From Malaciobacter mytili LMG 24559 (GTDB taxonomy: Bacteria; Campylobacterota; Campylobacteria; Campylobacterales; Arcobacteraceae), in assembly GCF_003346775.1 (NCBI RefSeq), contig NZ_CP031219.1, positions 992,001-1,056,000 on the forward strand: DNA of 64,000 nucleotides, written 5' to 3'. The notes under the pieces were generated by a model, which ran no database searches, had not been told where the DNA came from, and saw only the letters and a program-made list of their open reading frames with translations. Positions 16,879-26,258 of this stretch are shown here, in pieces; position 1 is the first letter of the stretch, and every line of letters starts with the position of its first letter. A program made the translations under genes and the position numbers.

Positions 16879-17342
16879 CACCTGCAATTAATTTACTAAA
16901 AAAAAATAAAATAAAATTTGAAATACACAAGTATGAGCATGACCCTTTAAATAATGATTTTGGAAATGAAGCAGTTGAAAAACTAGGTTTAGATGCCAAA
17001 CAAGTTTATAAAACGCTACTTGTGGAAGTAGCACCAAAAAAACTTGCAGTAGCAGTAGTTCCTGTATCAAATCAATTAAGTTTAAAAAAAATAGCATCAG
17101 CTTTAAATGAAAAAAAAGCAATAATGGCAAATAAAGAAGAAGCCTCAAAAGTTACAGGTTATTTATTAGGTGGAATTTCTCCCCTTGGACAGAAAAAATT
17201 ATTGCCCACAGTTTTAGATGATACTGTTTTACAATTTTCTTCTATTTATGTAAGTGGTGGAAAAAGAGGATTGGATATAGAACTAAATCCACTTGATTTA
17301 AAAAAGATTTTAAATGCAAAAGTAGAAGATATAAAAGCATAA
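16875..17342 (+). CDS. ybaK: Cys-tRNA(Pro)/Cys-tRNA(Cys) deacylase
   Basis: 155 residues of the YbaK/EbsC editing family, which hydrolyses Cys mischarged on tRNA(Pro). Motifs: [21 protein letters not shown] at the N-terminus, [17 protein letters not shown] with the conserved Lys of the active site, and [15 protein letters not shown] with the GXXXP loop. Usual length. Starts inside the stop of the AlkC-like gene (4-base overlap). Confidence 0.92.
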   Translation: MTPAINLLKKNKIKFEIHKYEHDPLNNDFGNEAVEKLGLDAKQVYKTLLVEVAPKKLAVAVVPVSNQLSLKKIASALNEKKAIMANKEEASKVTGYLLGGISPLGQKKLLPTVLDDTVLQFSSIYVSGGKRGLDIELNPLDLKKILNAKVEDIKA

Positions 17343-17466
17343 ACTTAAAATTAAAGAGTAGTTTAGAAAACCCTTTTAGAACTTATTTAAAAAGTCCTAT
17401 CCTTTAAGTTATATATAAAGTTTGTTAATAGATAATTTTTTAACTTACATTTTTAAGGGAGGGACT

Positions 17467-20400
17467 ATGGCTACATCAGATATAGAAGCAATTTGCTCAC
17501 AATTGCTTACAAAAGAGGATTTGAAAGTTTCTGATGAATTTTTTCAAGAAATTCTAAAAGAAGAAGTTATTACAAAAATCTTAAAAAATAATAATTCTAA
17601 TTATATAAAGATTTTTTCTACAAAACAATTATATTTATCTTCAATTATCCCTATTTTACATGATATTGGTTTTGAAATTATTGATGAGGTAACTTATAAT
17701 ATTTCTAATAAATCAAAAGTTGTGTATGTAAATAGATTTAATCTTAGTATAAAAGATGAAGAGGTAGTAAATAAAGCTCAAGAAAATCTACAAAGAGTTA
17801 TTAGTCAAACTCTTTTAGATAATTCAATAAAACATTCAAGATTATTTTCTTTAGTTTTATTTGAAAATCTTACAATTAGAAAAATACAATTATTAAAGGC
17901 TTTTATAGAGTATTTAGACCAAGCTATACTTACTATTAATACTGAAGCTATTTTAAATACAATTACTTCACATCATAAAATTTCAAATGAATTTATTGAG
18001 TATTTTATTACTAAATTTGACCCAAATTTTAAAGGTAAAAGAAAAGAGGTTTTAGAAAAATTAGAAGGTTTAATCGAGGAGCAGATTAAAACTATTCCTC
18101 AAATTATGGATGATAGAATTTTAAAACTAATGCTGTCATTTTTAAAGTCTTTATTAAGAACAAATTATTTTTTAGAAAAAGAGACTATTTCTTTTAAAAT
18201 AGATACTAAAACTTTTAGTGAAAATTTAAAAGGATTACAACCAAATATAGAAAACTTTATTTATCATAGTGATTTTTATGGAGTTCATTTAAGAATGAGT
18301 AAAATCTCAAGAGGTGGACTTAGATGGAGTGATAGACATGAAGATTATAGACAAGAAGTAAAATCTCTTATGATAACACAAGAGGGAAAAAACTCTATAA
18401 TTATTCCTGATGGATCTAAAGGTGGTTTTGTAATAAATAAAGACACCTCTTTAATTTCAAAAGAGTATTTTGAAAAAATATATTCACTTTATATAAATGC
18501 TAATTTAGATTTAGTAGACAATATGGTAAATGGCAAAGTAATTAAAGATGAAAATATAATAGCTTATGATGGAGATGACCCATATTTTGTAGTTGCAGCA
18601 GACAAAGGAACTGCTTCTATGAGTGATGTTGCTAATAATATAGCAATAAGTAGAGGTTATTGGCTTGGTGATGCTTTTGCAAGTGGTGGTTCAAATGGAT
18701 ATGGGCATAAAGATTTAGGAATTACTGCTCGTGGTTCATTAATGTCTACAAAAAGATTTTTTATTGAAGAGGGCATTGATATTTACAAAGACTCAATCAC
18801 AGTTATGGGAATAGGTTCTATGAGTGGAGATGTTTTTGGAAATGGAATGATTGAATCAGATAAGTTTAAACTTCTTGCTGCAATTGGACATAAAGAGATA
18901 TTTATAGACCCAAATCCAGACCCAAAAGAGAGTTATGAAGAAAGAAAAAGACTTTTTGAATCTAAAAATGGCTCTTGGAGTAATTATGATAAGAGCAAAA
19001 TTTCAAAAGGAGGAGGAGTATTTTTAAGAAGTGATAAGGAAATAGTTTTATCACCAGAGATAAAAAAACTTCTTGGTATTACTAAAAAAAGCCTTAGTGG
19101 TGAAGAGTTATGCGTAAAACTTATTACTATGAATGTGGATTTACTTTTTAATGGTGGAGTTGGAACTTATGTAAAAGCTAGTGATGAAAATAGTCTTGAT
19201 ATAGGTGATAAACAAAATGAAGCTGTTAGAGTTGATGCAAATGAGATTAAAGCTAGAATTGTATGTGAAGGTGGAAATTTAGGTTTTACTCAAAGAGCAA
19301 GAATTGAGTATGCTATAAATGGTGGTAAGATTAATCTTGATGGAATTGATAATGCAGGAGGAGTAAATACTTCTGACCATGAAGTTAATTTAAAAATCTT
19401 ATTAAATATTATAAAAGAGCAAGGTTTAGTAGGTGAAGAAGAAGCTAATAATATACTTCATAGTTTAACTGAACAAGTTGTTTCTCTAGTTTTACAAAAT
19501 AATTATGACCAAGCTTTATCTATTTCTATTGATGAAAGATTTTCAAGAAAATATCAAAATGATTTTATAAAATCAATTGAAGTTTTAGAAAATAATCTAG
19601 TGGCTTTTAATAGAAATGATTTTTATATTCCAAAAAATGAAAATATCCATGAAATAGTTGATATTAATGGCTCAATTGTAAGACCTGTTTTAAGTTCTTT
19701 ACTTTCTTATTCTAAAATTTTTGTTAAAAAAGTTTTATTAGAGTCTGATTTAGTAGATGAACAATTTGCTACACAATATTTATATAGATATTTCCCTAAA
19801 TCTTTTGTGGGTGCATATGAAAGAGAAATTTTATCTCATCCTTTAAAAAGAGAGATAATTGCTACAAAAATAGCAGATATTATAATTAACTCTCAAGGGG
19901 TTACTTTTGTTAGTGATTATGAAAAGTTAGGTAAAGAAAAGTTTTTACAAAAAATTAAATCATATTTAATAGTAAAACAACTATTTGGATCAAATGAAAT
20001 AAGAGAAAAAATCTCAAAACAAGATTATATTCTTGATGCAGAAAAACAATATAAACTAATTAATAAATTAGAATATATTTTATATGCTAGTACAAAATGG
20101 ATGGTAAAATATCTAAATAAAAATCAAATAGATTCTTCTCATATAATTGACCATAAAAATGAGTTATTTGCCCAATTAAGACAAATACATAATCAGCAAG
20201 TAGAAGTAATAATTGAAAATGATGTAGAGTTTAATCTATTTTATAGCGTAATTGATTATTTAAGATTTGCAGTTGCTGCAATAGTAATTAAAGAAAATAC
20301 TCAACATCCTTTTAAAGATGTAATTGTATTATTTTATCAATTAATACATGAATTTAATATTTTAGAGATTATTGTATCTTTAAATAGAATTAAAATTTTA

Positions 20401-20655
20401 TCAAAAAGTGATTTGATTTTACGAAATCAAGTTTTACAATTTATTGATCATATAGTAGTTCATTATACGAAAAAAATATTAGATTTTCAAAGGATAAATG
20501 AAGAACCTGAAGTTGCATTCTCAAACTTTATTGCAAATGAAAAAGATACTTTTTATAAAATTAGAGACCACTTAGATGTATTTATGTCTAGGGAAATAAA
20601 AGATATAAAAGAAATAGCAATAACAGTAAATCAACTTATGGTTTCAACAATATAA
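17467..20655 (+). CDS. Large NAD-specific glutamate dehydrogenase
   Basis: 1062 residues from ATG at 17467, preceded by the strong ribosome site AAGGGAGGG; an in-frame TTG 45 bases earlier has none. It oxidises glutamate to 2-oxoglutarate and ammonia with NAD+. The catalytic core in the middle has RGGLRWSDR, GSKGGFV and the Rossmann motif GIGSMSGDVFGNGM, followed by VCEGGNLGFTQRARIEYA. It is shorter than the 180-kDa type (about 1600) and matches the 115-kDa class, with N-terminal regulatory and C-terminal helical regions. It would channel glutamate from pyroglutamate or asparagine nitrogen metabolism into the TCA cycle. Monocistronic. Confidence 0.92.
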   Translation: MATSDIEAICSQLLTKEDLKVSDEFFQEILKEEVITKILKNNNSNYIKIFSTKQLYLSSIIPILHDIGFEIIDEVTYNISNKSKVVYVNRFNLSIKDEEVVNKAQENLQRVISQTLLDNSIKHSRLFSLVLFENLTIRKIQLLKAFIEYLDQAILTINTEAILNTITSHHKISNEFIEYFITKFDPNFKGKRKEVLEKLEGLIEEQIKTIPQIMDDRILKLMLSFLKSLLRTNYFLEKETISFKIDTKTFSENLKGLQPNIENFIYHSDFYGVHLRMSKISRGGLRWSDRHEDYRQEVKSLMITQEGKNSIIIPDGSKGGFVINKDTSLISKEYFEKIYSLYINANLDLVDNMVNGKVIKDENIIAYDGDDPYFVVAADKGTASMSDVANNIAISRGYWLGDAFASGGSNGYGHKDLGITARGSLMSTKRFFIEEGIDIYKDSITVMGIGSMSGDVFGNGMIESDKFKLLAAIGHKEIFIDPNPDPKESYEERKRLFESKNGSWSNYDKSKISKGGGVFLRSDKEIVLSPEIKKLLGITKKSLSGEELCVKLITMNVDLLFNGGVGTYVKASDENSLDIGDKQNEAVRVDANEIKARIVCEGGNLGFTQRARIEYAINGGKINLDGIDNAGGVNTSDHEVNLKILLNIIKEQGLVGEEEANNILHSLTEQVVSLVLQNNYDQALSISIDERFSRKYQNDFIKSIEVLENNLVAFNRNDFYIPKNENIHEIVDINGSIVRPVLSSLLSYSKIFVKKVLLESDLVDEQFATQYLYRYFPKSFVGAYEREILSHPLKREIIATKIADIIINSQGVTFVSDYEKLGKEKFLQKIKSYLIVKQLFGSNEIREKISKQDYILDAEKQYKLINKLEYILYASTKWMVKYLNKNQIDSSHIIDHKNELFAQLRQIHNQQVEVIIENDVEFNLFYSVIDYLRFAVAAIVIKENTQHPFKDVIVLFYQLIHEFNILEIIVSLNRIKILSKSDLILRNQVLQFIDHIVVHYTKKILDFQRINEEPEVAFSNFIANEKDTFYKIRDHLDVFMSREIKDIKEIAITVNQLMVSTI

Positions 20656-20679
20656 TAGATACTTTTTAGTATCTATTAT
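20652..20679 (+). terminator. Hairpin at the end of the glutamate dehydrogenase gene
   Basis: A 12-bp perfect stem (ATAATAGATACT / AGTATCTATTAT) with a TTTT loop overlaps the stop codon. No T run follows, so terminator strength is uncertain. Confidence 0.5.
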
Positions 20680-20765
20680 AAAGAAATGTTTAAATAATAT
20701 TATAAGTTAAACTTATGACTACTGTTTTAAGATTTTATTGGTTATATTAAAAAAAAGGAGTTCTT

Positions 20766-20978
20766 ATGAAAAAAGTTGAAGAAGATGAACTAAGTATGCA
20801 TAAAATTGAAGATTATAATAACAATGAATCAAAAAGTAAAAGAAATACTGTAAAATTAGTTATTTTAATTGGTTTATTAATTGGAGTAATTTATACAGTT
20901 TTTAAATATAATTATAGTGAAGTAAATGATTATATTGGAACAAAAGAGAATCCAGGAATAGATACTACAAAAAGATAA
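20766..20978 (+). CDS. Small single-pass membrane protein
   Basis: 70 residues: a charged N-terminus (1-27, rich in Glu, Lys, Asn), one transmembrane helix (about 28-47, VKLVILIGLLIGVIYTVF) and a short polar tail. The positive charges before the helix suggest the N-terminus stays in the cytosol. AAAAAGGAG lies before the ATG. Its stop is 3 bases before the SagB-type dehydrogenase, so they are co-transcribed. Function not recognised. Confidence 0.7.
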   Translation: MKKVEEDELSMHKIEDYNNNESKSKRNTVKLVILIGLLIGVIYTVFKYNYSEVNDYIGTKENPGIDTTKR

Positions 20979-20981
20979 TTT

Positions 20982-22259
20982 ATGTATTTTAATGATTTTT
21001 TTGAATACCATCTACAAACAAAACATTCTTATTTCTCAGTAAGAAATTTCCCCAATAGATTAGATTGGAATAATCAACCAAAAGTTTTTAAATCATATAA
21101 AAATTTTGAAAAAATATCTTTAAATTTGGATATTTTAAATCATAGTTTTTTATACTATATTGCTGGAATAAGTGCAAAAAAAGTCTATCCAGGAGTTGAA
21201 TATTATCTTAGAGTAAATCCAAGTGCAGGAGCCCTTTATCCAAATGAAATATATTTTCAAAGTAGAAATAATGATGATATACCAAATGGAATTTACCATT
21301 TTGATATAAGTAGTTCTTCTCTTACACTTTTAAAAACTATAAATAATGATGGACTTGAAAAATATCTAGGATTTAATACTAATATAAATGGTTTTATTTT
21401 TTTTATTTCATCTTTATATTATCGCTCTTCTTGGAAGTATAAAAATAGAGCTTTTAGATATTGTTTATTGGATAGTGGACATTTGCTTGGGAGTTTAGAA
21501 GCTAGTTGTTATATTTTTGATAAGAAATATAAGATTAAATATGATTTTAATAAACAGCTATTTAATAAGCTATTTAATTTTTCCAATGAAGAGTTTTTTC
21601 AAACTTGTATAATTGTAGGAGAGCAAACAAATACTAAAAGTAAAGAAGTAGAATTTTCTTTGCCAACTGTAGATGGAACTTACTATTTTGAAAAAAATAA
21701 ATTTATTGAAAAAGCCTATAAAGACTCATGTCTTATAAAAGAAAAAAAGCAACAAGAGTTAAATTCACAATTTATTTATAATAAAGAGATTTTTAAGCAG
21801 ATTGTTTATAATAGGCGTTCTATTCGAGAATTTTCCAAAAGAGCTATAAAAAAAGAGGAATTTTTTAAAATTTTAGAAATTTTAAAACAGCCTATTTGTA
21901 GTGATTGTGATGAAAATGTAGAGATTTATTGTGTTATAAATAAAATAGTAGGTATGCCTTTAGGTTTATATAAAGATAATAAATATCTAAAAGAGGGTGA
22001 TTTTAAAACTCAAGCTGGATATTTATGTTTAGAACAAAGTCTAGGAAAAGATAGTGCAGTTACATTTTTCTTAACTTCTAAAGGGAAAAATTATCAAGAA
22101 TTATATCAAAAAGCAGGAATACTTGGACATAGATTATATCTTGTATCAAACTATTTGGGGTATGGTTGTAGCGGTATTGGGGCTTATTATGATGATGAAG
22201 TGTGTGAGTTTTTAGAAGAAAATAGTATGGTTTTATATGCACTTGCAATAGGAAACTAA
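20982..22259 (+). CDS. SagB/ThcOx-type two-domain dehydrogenase
   Basis: 425 residues of the SagB-type nitroreductase-like family, flavin enzymes that in some pathways oxidise azolines to azoles in peptides. Two nitroreductase-like halves are visible. The N-terminal half has the SagB opening (HSYFSVRNFPNRLDWNNQPKVF) and RVNPSAGALYPNE. The C-terminal half has NRRSIREFSKRAIKKEEFF and LGYGCSGIGAYYDDEV. No cyclodehydratase (YcaO) or precursor-peptide gene is adjacent, so a role outside peptide tailoring is more likely. Downstream of a small membrane protein by 3 bases. Confidence 0.82.
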   Translation: MYFNDFFEYHLQTKHSYFSVRNFPNRLDWNNQPKVFKSYKNFEKISLNLDILNHSFLYYIAGISAKKVYPGVEYYLRVNPSAGALYPNEIYFQSRNNDDIPNGIYHFDISSSSLTLLKTINNDGLEKYLGFNTNINGFIFFISSLYYRSSWKYKNRAFRYCLLDSGHLLGSLEASCYIFDKKYKIKYDFNKQLFNKLFNFSNEEFFQTCIIVGEQTNTKSKEVEFSLPTVDGTYYFEKNKFIEKAYKDSCLIKEKKQQELNSQFIYNKEIFKQIVYNRRSIREFSKRAIKKEEFFKILEILKQPICSDCDENVEIYCVINKIVGMPLGLYKDNKYLKEGDFKTQAGYLCLEQSLGKDSAVTFFLTSKGKNYQELYQKAGILGHRLYLVSNYLGYGCSGIGAYYDDEVCEFLEENSMVLYALAIGN

Positions 22260-22277
22260 GTTAAAACTTAGTTTTCC
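22251..22277. terminator. Bidirectional terminator between SagB-type and globin genes
   Basis: A stem pairing GGAAACTAAGT with ACTTAGTTTTCC (one bulged A) and a TAAA loop overlaps the ends of two convergent genes. Confidence 0.65.
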
Positions 22278-22702
22278 ATACTATTCATCATCCAAATAGA
22301 AAAAATATCTATATAGTTCCAAAAAGATTTTTTCACTTCTTCTGGAATTTGTAATGGTGCTAAAACCATAGCATAACTTTCTAACCAGATTCTTCTTGCT
22401 TCTTGATTGATTTTAAAAGGTGAGTGTCTTGCTGCCATCATAGGTGCACCTCTTTTTTCATTAAAATATTTTGGTCCTCCACAAATTTGTATAAAAAAAT
22501 CAGCAGAATGTTCTTTTGCTAAAGCAAAACCTTCATCTGTTGGAGGAAATAGCCCTTTAATATTACTTTGTCTTAATAAATCATAGTGATCTGATACAAG
22601 CTTTCTAATTCCTTCTTCTTTTAAAAGTTCTAAAAATTGTGGTGTTGGAAGTGAAACAGGTGGTCTTGTACCTACTTGTGCAGGTGTTATTGTGAATTGC
22701 AT
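22268..22702 (-). CDS. Truncated haemoglobin (2/2 globin)
   Basis: 144 residues. The region ICGGPKYFNEKRGAPMMAARHSPFKI matches the E-F segment of bacterial truncated globins with the proximal His in RHSPF. The following helix RRIWLESYAMVL is also typical. It has an N-terminal extension of about 20 residues before the first helix (TPQFLELLKEEGIRKLVSDHYDLL). Such globins bind O2 or NO and protect against nitrosative stress or buffer oxygen in microaerophiles. Monocistronic. The spacing looks closer to group II than to the Campylobacter group III Ctb protein, but this is a judgement by eye. Confidence 0.82.
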   Translation of the reverse strand: MQFTITPAQVGTRPPVSLPTPQFLELLKEEGIRKLVSDHYDLLRQSNIKGLFPPTDEGFALAKEHSADFFIQICGGPKYFNEKRGAPMMAARHSPFKINQEARRIWLESYAMVLAPLQIPEEVKKSFWNYIDIFSIWMMNSMEN

Positions 22703-22901
22703 TTTATTACCTTTTATTTTTGTAAAAATATACAGTTTCTTTTTTTTATAAAAAAGAAAAAAATCTTTTAGCTTTAAAAATTAATATTTCTTTTTGTTTT
22801 TGAATATAGTTTTATAAATAATAAATCAAGTTATATTTATTAAGTAAAAAAATAATATAATATGTTATTTTACTGTTAAAATAGTATATAAAGGATATTT
22901 A

Positions 22902-23837
22902 ATGATTGAAAAGAATATATCTTTTAAAGATATTGATGCAAAATTAACAAAAAAGTGGTTACATATATGTGTAGAAAGATTTTCTGTAAAATTACCTTAT
23001 TCAATAATTAACTATTCAATTCATAATTATAATAATATAAAGTTTGAGTTAATTCCAAATCAAAATATCAATAGTTTTAATGCTTTAATAGATAAAAGAA
23101 AAAGAGAAATAAAACGATTAGAAGTACCCAAAGGACTTAGCTCCACTATTAGAAGGGAAGAAAAAAAGTTAGGAAGCTATTTAATTACTTTTAGATCTTT
23201 TGGTAATAAGTTCCCAAACTATATAGCTATTGAAGGATACTATTTAGCAAATAATTATATTGTTTTTTATAAAACATATACTAAAGATGGATATTTATTA
23301 GAAAATCCAGAGGTATTAAATGATAATTTTGAAAAAGAATATACTTCAATTAAAAATATAAAAGATAATCTTTTTTGTATTTTTGATAAAAGGAAAATTG
23401 ATAGAGGTTTTTGTTTAGAAAATAAAGCTATTATAAAAATAAAAGAAAAACAAATACAAAATTCATATGTAAGTGTACATTTTAGAAATAAATATTTTAG
23501 AGGATATATTCGAGTTAAAGCAGGCTCAAATGTAAAAAAAGATTTTAATTTTGAAAAATTAGAATTAGAAAATGAATTAATAGAAATCTCAAAATGTATT
23601 ATAAATGGATATGAAGGAGTTTTATCAAAAATTGTAAATAAAGTATATAAAAATAATACTACTTTTTATAATGCTGAATATCTTTGGGGGTATGAAAAGG
23701 CAAATGGTGATATAGATTACCCAATAATAATTATAAATTTAAAAGAATCTTTTAAAAGCCCTTATATTCAGCAAAAGGATAAAGGTGAACTTGATAAAAT
23801 CTTTAATAATATTTTAGCTTCTTTTCACAAGCGATAA
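22902..23837 (+). CDS. Unknown; resembles T6SS immunity protein Tli4
   Basis: 311 residues, no signal peptide or membrane helix. The pattern matches what I recall of the Tli4 immunity family: an N-terminal C-x-x-R-F-x-V-x-LP segment (CVERFSVKLP at 28-37), a central region with repeated short beta strands, and a C-terminal NGYEGV followed by an aromatic YLWGYEKANGDIDYP strand. Tli4 proteins neutralise the Tle4 lipase of type VI secretion and are often periplasmic. No lipase, VgrG or other T6SS gene is in the window, so it would be an orphan. It lies between convergent terminators on its own promoter. Assignment is tentative. Confidence 0.4.
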   Translation: MIEKNISFKDIDAKLTKKWLHICVERFSVKLPYSIINYSIHNYNNIKFELIPNQNINSFNALIDKRKREIKRLEVPKGLSSTIRREEKKLGSYLITFRSFGNKFPNYIAIEGYYLANNYIVFYKTYTKDGYLLENPEVLNDNFEKEYTSIKNIKDNLFCIFDKRKIDRGFCLENKAIIKIKEKQIQNSYVSVHFRNKYFRGYIRVKAGSNVKKDFNFEKLELENELIEISKCIINGYEGVLSKIVNKVYKNNTTFYNAEYLWGYEKANGDIDYPIIIINLKESFKSPYIQQKDKGELDKIFNNILASFHKR

Positions 23838-23863
23838 ATAAAACACAAAAAATTGTGTTTTAT
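23838..23863. terminator. Bidirectional terminator between Tli4-like and ciaB genes
   Basis: An 11-bp perfect stem (ATAAAACACAA / TTGTGTTTTAT) with an AAAA loop overlaps the ends of two convergent genes. Confidence 0.75.
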
Positions 23864-25737
23864 CTTAAATAATTACTTTTTTTGTCAATTGTATCTAACT
23901 CTTGACCTATATCTTTATATTTTTCAAAATAAAATTTTACAAAAGAGTTTATAGTAGGATTTGTTGGCATAAAATATTTTTCTTCTTTTATAGCAAATTG
24001 ATTTAAAAATTGTGTTGCATCTTTCTTTTCTAAATAGTGTTTTGCTAAATTTGTATATGTTGTAATATACCATTTTTTAAGTTCATCAATCTTTTGTTTA
24101 CTTAAATCAATACTTAAAACTTCTTTTTCAAACTCTAATACTTTTGTATCAAAAAGTGCATTTAGATGAATAAGTCCTTCACAATAATATGGCTGTACTT
24201 CATCAACTTCCATCCAACCAATAAGCCCTACTGCTCTTTTTACTAAATCAATTAAAACTTGTTCTTCCAACTGTTTTTCATCATTTGATTCATCACAAAA
24301 AAATGAGATAAGTCCTCCTGTTGTTGCTTTAAACTCTTCAATATTTTTAAAATTTCCAGTTTTATTCATCACTGCTTCAGTTTCATTATCACACCATAAA
24401 ATATGTCCAAATTCATGACCAATTGTACTTATATCATAAACTTGATGCCATTTTTCAGTCTCATTAAATAAAAATTCTCTATCTTTTGTAAGTAACTCTT
24501 GTCCAAAAATTTCACGACTAAGTCTTAAGAAAGGTTTTGCTCGGCTACTTTGAAGAATTTCATCACTAAAAGCAAAGATTTTTTTACCTTCTTCTTTTGA
24601 TACTATTTCATCATTTGGTACAACTTGTGCAGAAAATAGTCCATTAAATCCTGCTGCAAAAAATAGGGCAGGTCTTCCAATATATAATTGTACTTTATCT
24701 AAAGATTTTAATGAAAATTTATAAATATCTTCATATTTTTTATTTGTTTCAAAACTATTATAAATTTTCTCAAATGCAGCTTTTATTTTATTTACTCTAT
24801 TTTCATTTTTTGCAAAACTTGGATTTGTAAGTCTTATATCCCACTCTAATGCAACAGCTTTTCTAAAATGATCTTCATAATACTCTAATGGATGTCCTAT
24901 TTGAATTGGAGTTGTAATTTTCATCCAAGCTCTATCCACATCAGCCCATCTATCTACAAGTAAATTTACGTCATCTTCACTAAATGCTTTAATTAAAGCT
25001 TGTATATATAAAATATAATCCCATTTTTGATTATATATTTCATCTTCCAATTCTATTAAATTGTCAGCAAAGTTTTCAAGGGCATCAACTACACTTGTCA
25101 CTTCTTTTTTAAAGGCTTTTATATATGCTTGTGATTCATATTTATCTTTATTTTTTACAAGAGCAGAATAACATCTATCTGCTATTTCTCCCCCATGTCC
25201 TAAATCAAATAGTTTTTCCTTTTCTAAATATTCAAATACTTTTTTTTCATCACCATTAAATTTTGCAAGTAAGTCTTTATTTGTTTTATTTATAATTAGT
25301 GCTGTCCATGAACTTTGCCAAGTACTCATAACTTTACCTACGCTAAATACTCCATTAAAAATTGTTCTATAAAATGGTGTAAGAAGTCTATTTTCATTTA
25401 TAAAGTTAATTAGTTTTAAGTGTTTTTCTTCCCAAAATTCTTTTACAAAAATATAAGCCTTTTCTTGTAAAGTAATAATTTCTTCTTCTTTTTTAGCAAG
25501 TTTTTTTAGAACTTGTACAAGGGAATCATCTCTTAAATTTACTACTCTTGTAACAAGTGCAAATCTTAAATTATCATCAAGTGTTAATCCTAAAGTTTTT
25601 GCAAAATCATCAATAATAGTTAGTTTTTCAAACTCTTTATTTTCAAGATTTTTAATAATTTCATTTATACTATTTTTTTCATTTTCTAAAAATTGATATA
25701 TTTTTTCTACATCTTTTAAAAATTGATTTTCAGTCAT
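23860..25737 (-). CDS. ciaB: CiaB-like invasion antigen with zinc-peptidase motif
   Basis: 625 residues, close to Campylobacter CiaB (about 610) and to the ciaB gene used as a virulence marker in Arcobacter. In Campylobacter CiaB is exported through the flagellar apparatus and linked to host-cell entry. No classical signal peptide is present. In the sequence, HEFGH at 441-445 lies 22 residues before EEFKAT at 467-472, the spacing of a gluzincin-type zinc site (two His, a catalytic Glu, then a Glu ligand). Mostly helical, with an acidic N-terminus. Single gene, AGGATTG ribosome site. Family assignment is by overall resemblance; peptidase activity is inference. Confidence 0.78.
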   Translation of the reverse strand: MTENQFLKDVEKIYQFLENEKNSINEIIKNLENKEFEKLTIIDDFAKTLGLTLDDNLRFALVTRVVNLRDDSLVQVLKKLAKKEEEIITLQEKAYIFVKEFWEEKHLKLINFINENRLLTPFYRTIFNGVFSVGKVMSTWQSSWTALIINKTNKDLLAKFNGDEKKVFEYLEKEKLFDLGHGGEIADRCYSALVKNKDKYESQAYIKAFKKEVTSVVDALENFADNLIELEDEIYNQKWDYILYIQALIKAFSEDDVNLLVDRWADVDRAWMKITTPIQIGHPLEYYEDHFRKAVALEWDIRLTNPSFAKNENRVNKIKAAFEKIYNSFETNKKYEDIYKFSLKSLDKVQLYIGRPALFFAAGFNGLFSAQVVPNDEIVSKEEGKKIFAFSDEILQSSRAKPFLRLSREIFGQELLTKDREFLFNETEKWHQVYDISTIGHEFGHILWCDNETEAVMNKTGNFKNIEEFKATTGGLISFFCDESNDEKQLEEQVLIDLVKRAVGLIGWMEVDEVQPYYCEGLIHLNALFDTKVLEFEKEVLSIDLSKQKIDELKKWYITTYTNLAKHYLEKKDATQFLNQFAIKEEKYFMPTNPTINSFVKFYFEKYKDIGQELDTIDKKSNYLR

Positions 25738-25825
25738 TTCAATCCTTTTTTATAGATTTTGTAAGTCTATCTTTTTTAATCTTTTTTTTAAATAAGTAGT
25801 ATTTAGTAATTTTAAAGAATTTATA

Positions 25826-25849
25826 AACTTTAGACTTTTGTCTAAAGTT
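25826..25849 (-). terminator. Hairpin after the DoxX-like gene
   Basis: A 10-bp perfect stem (AACTTTAGAC / GTCTAAAGTT) with a TTTT loop overlaps the last codons and follows the minus-strand gene. The downstream tail is AT-rich but not a clean T run. Confidence 0.6.
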
Positions 25850-26222
25850 CATTATTTTTAAATAGAGTTGTTTGATTTTTTAAAGTATATGATACTATTA
25901 AAATAGCTAAGAATATTAAAGGAATAATAATCTCTTCTATACTATTTTTTGAACTATAGTGAGAATACGAGGCAAATAGAAAGTCAAGAGCAAATCCTAC
26001 ATATGCAAATTCTCTAATTCTATCAAGTTTTTTAGGTAATAAAAGCATAGCCCCACCAATAATTTTTAAAACACCAAGTGCAGTAAAAAAATATAAAGGG
26101 TATCCTAAATCATTTGCAACTTTTATAACTGAATCCGTAAGCAAAATATCTACTGCTCCACCTACAAAACCAACTAATACAACTATAATAAGTGTCGAAA
26201 TAATGTAAACTTTTCTCTTCAT
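25842..26222 (-). CDS. DoxX-like small membrane protein
   Basis: 126 residues with four hydrophobic helices (about 5-25, 40-62, 70-90, 95-115). The pattern DLGYPLYFFTALGVLKIIGGAMLLLPK matches the DoxX-like (DoxX_2) family. Function of these proteins is generally unknown; some accompany redox or detoxification systems. It lies 36 bases downstream of the NIT-GGDEF-EAL gene on the same strand and may be co-transcribed with it. Confidence 0.75.
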   Translation of the reverse strand: MKRKVYIISTLIIVVLVGFVGGAVDILLTDSVIKVANDLGYPLYFFTALGVLKIIGGAMLLLPKKLDRIREFAYVGFALDFLFASYSHYSSKNSIEEIIIPLIFLAILIVSYTLKNQTTLFKNNEL

Positions 26223-26258
26223 ATAAATATCCTTTGCGTAAGTATAGAGAAAGTTTCT

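Noticed and set aside
16888-17148. Minus-strand frame inside ybaK
   Set aside because: Leu/Phe-rich low-complexity product produced by the complement of an AT-rich gene; ybaK is clearly real.
20982-22259. SagB-type gene as part of an azole-peptide cluster
   Set aside because: No YcaO, precursor peptide or exporter is next to it; the upstream small protein is a membrane helix, not a Cys/Ser/Thr-rich precursor.
22703-22901. AT-rich interval before the Tli4-like gene as a possible small RNA or mobile scar
   Set aside because: No palindrome, repeat or promoter-terminator pair stands out; ordinary promoter region.
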